Of a DNA stretch of 39,325 nucleotides, positions 38,734-39,325 are shown one piece after another (positions within the stretch are counted from its first letter, which is position 1; every line of letters begins with the position of its first letter). Source of the stretch: an uncultured bacterium (GTDB lineage: Bacteria; UBP6; UBA1177). Under the pieces are notes generated by a model, which was not told the DNA's origin, searched no databases, and saw only the letters and a list, made by a program, of their open reading frames with translations. The stretch covers positions 1-39,325 of the forward strand of contig CAMZDX010000007.1 of NCBI GenBank assembly GCA_947305505.1. Direction: 5' to 3'. The translations under genes and the position numbers were made by a program.

Positions 38734-39325
38734 CAATAGTAGACTCCGTTGTAATTTTCCGAGTTCAACTTAGCAAGGAAATCTTCCGTTGCAAAAGTTT
38801 CCTGTTCTCCGCCTCTCTTTCTGACCGTTATAGTCTTGAGATCGGCTTCGTTATCGCCTATTACAACGATGTAAGGAACTTTCTGAACAGACCATTCGCG
38901 AATCTTATATCCAACTTTTTCATTTCTGTCGTCAAGTTTGACTCTGATGCCGGTTGCAACAAGTTTCTGAATCAGTTTGTCAGCGGTTTCGGCATGTTTT
39001 TCGGAAACCGGAAGAACTGCAACCTGAACAGGAGCGAGCCACATCGGGAAAGCGCCTTTGAAGTGCTCGATAAGAACACCGAAGAAACGTTCGATCGAAC
39101 CGAGCAGAGCCCTGTGAAGCATGATCGGACGATGTTCCTGACCGTCTTCGCCGACGTAGGAAATGTCGAATCTTTCCGGCAGGTTGAAGTCAACCTGAAC
39201 CGTCGAGAGCTGCCAAAGTCTGCCGATCGAATCGGTGATGTTCACATCTATCTTCGGACCGTAGAAAGCACCGTCGCCTTCCTGGATCTCCCACGGAAGA
39301 CCGGAAGCATCGAGAACTTTTTTCA
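38733..39325 (-). CDS. thrS: Threonyl-tRNA synthetase, C-terminal part (5' end beyond window)
   Basis: The frame enters from the right edge and gives about 197 residues to the stop. It contains the end of the class-II catalytic core: FYGPKIDVNITDSIGR, then PIMLHRALLGSIERFFGVLIE, which is motif 3. The anticodon-binding domain follows (APVQVAVLPVSEKHAETADK, YIVVIGDNEADLKTITVRKR). The C-terminus is complete. The gene precedes infC, as in many bacteria, and the operon promoter lies outside the window. Confidence 0.97.
   Translation of the reverse strand, partial: KKVLDASGLPWEIQEGDGAFYGPKIDVNITDSIGRLWQLSTVQVDFNLPERFDISYVGEDGQEHRPIMLHRALLGSIERFFGVLIEHFKGAFPMWLAPVQVAVLPVSEKHAETADKLIQKLVATGIRVKLDDRNEKVGYKIREWSVQKVPYIVVIGDNEADLKTITVRKRGGEQETFATEDFLAKLNSENYNGVYY

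Overview
The window reads as ordinary chromosome of a Gram-negative, probably anaerobic and fermentative bacterium of deltaproteobacterial or Myxococcota type. The evidence is a full tolQRAB-pal set, two predicted outer-membrane barrels, many lipoproteins with clear lipoboxes, Myxococcus-type cysteine-rich repeats, Lcl/DUF1566 domains, a PEGA-tailed Ser/Thr kinase, sigma-54, and a phosphotransbutyrylase/butyrate kinase pair. The lineage is an inference from gene content. Apart from radC, every gene lies on the minus strand, so transcription runs from high to low coordinates. I see no insertion sequence, prophage, CRISPR array, rRNA gene or integrase. No stretch longer than 300 bases lacks a gene; the longest RNA-only interval is 31558-31979, which holds two tRNAs and promoters.

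Layout from left to right. 1-1093: the 5' part of a lipoprotein gene whose 3' end lies off the window. 1288-1956: radC, convergent with purL. 1965-6961: rpoN, ptsN and a PurS-PurL fusion, behind a promoter with a perfect -10. 7085-12429: a very large mosaic lipoprotein, a coupled outer-membrane barrel protein and acpS. 12504-17867: a lipoprotein with cysteine-rich and jelly-roll-like parts, a Ser/Thr kinase, a PIN-PhoH ATPase, a metallophosphoesterase and lipB, all tightly packed. 18002-23751: rseP followed by tolQ, tolR, tolA, tolB and pal. 23953-26103: a porin-like protein, a strong terminator, then a helical lipoprotein. 26248-29205: a lipid kinase, a PP2C phosphatase and two thioredoxin-fold lipoproteins behind a consensus promoter. 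29274-31557: ptb, a DUF493 protein and buk. 31724-31894: tRNA-Val and tRNA-Asp. 31980-33661: three genes of unknown function. 33743-39325: one long run made of thrS, infC, rpmI, rplT, an IHF-type gene, tRNA-Pro, surE, a DUF368 gene, rph and aroF.

How the genes fit together. Much of the window concerns the envelope: Tol-Pal, RseP, barrel proteins, periplasmic thioredoxins and lipoproteins carrying long acidic spacers. A Ser/Thr kinase and a PP2C phosphatase, in separate operons, could form a reversible signalling pair. Housekeeping functions are translation (thrS, infC, L35, L20, tRNAs), purine and aromatic biosynthesis, lipoylation and ACP activation. The ptb-buk pair suggests butyrate or another short acyl-CoA as a fermentation route.

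The most unusual features are a tandem (A/G)-G-D-P-I-M peptide repeat that occurs in two unrelated lipoproteins 11 kb apart with identical nucleotide variants, and the four-Lcl mosaic lipoprotein coupled to a barrel protein. Others are an RNase PH without its usual N-terminus, an RseP with three PDZ-like modules, a tRNA-Pro set 13 bases ahead of surE, and a 16-bp spacer in nearly all recognisable promoters. I found no complete new system that I could defend as such; the repeat-bearing lipoprotein/barrel pair is the best candidate.
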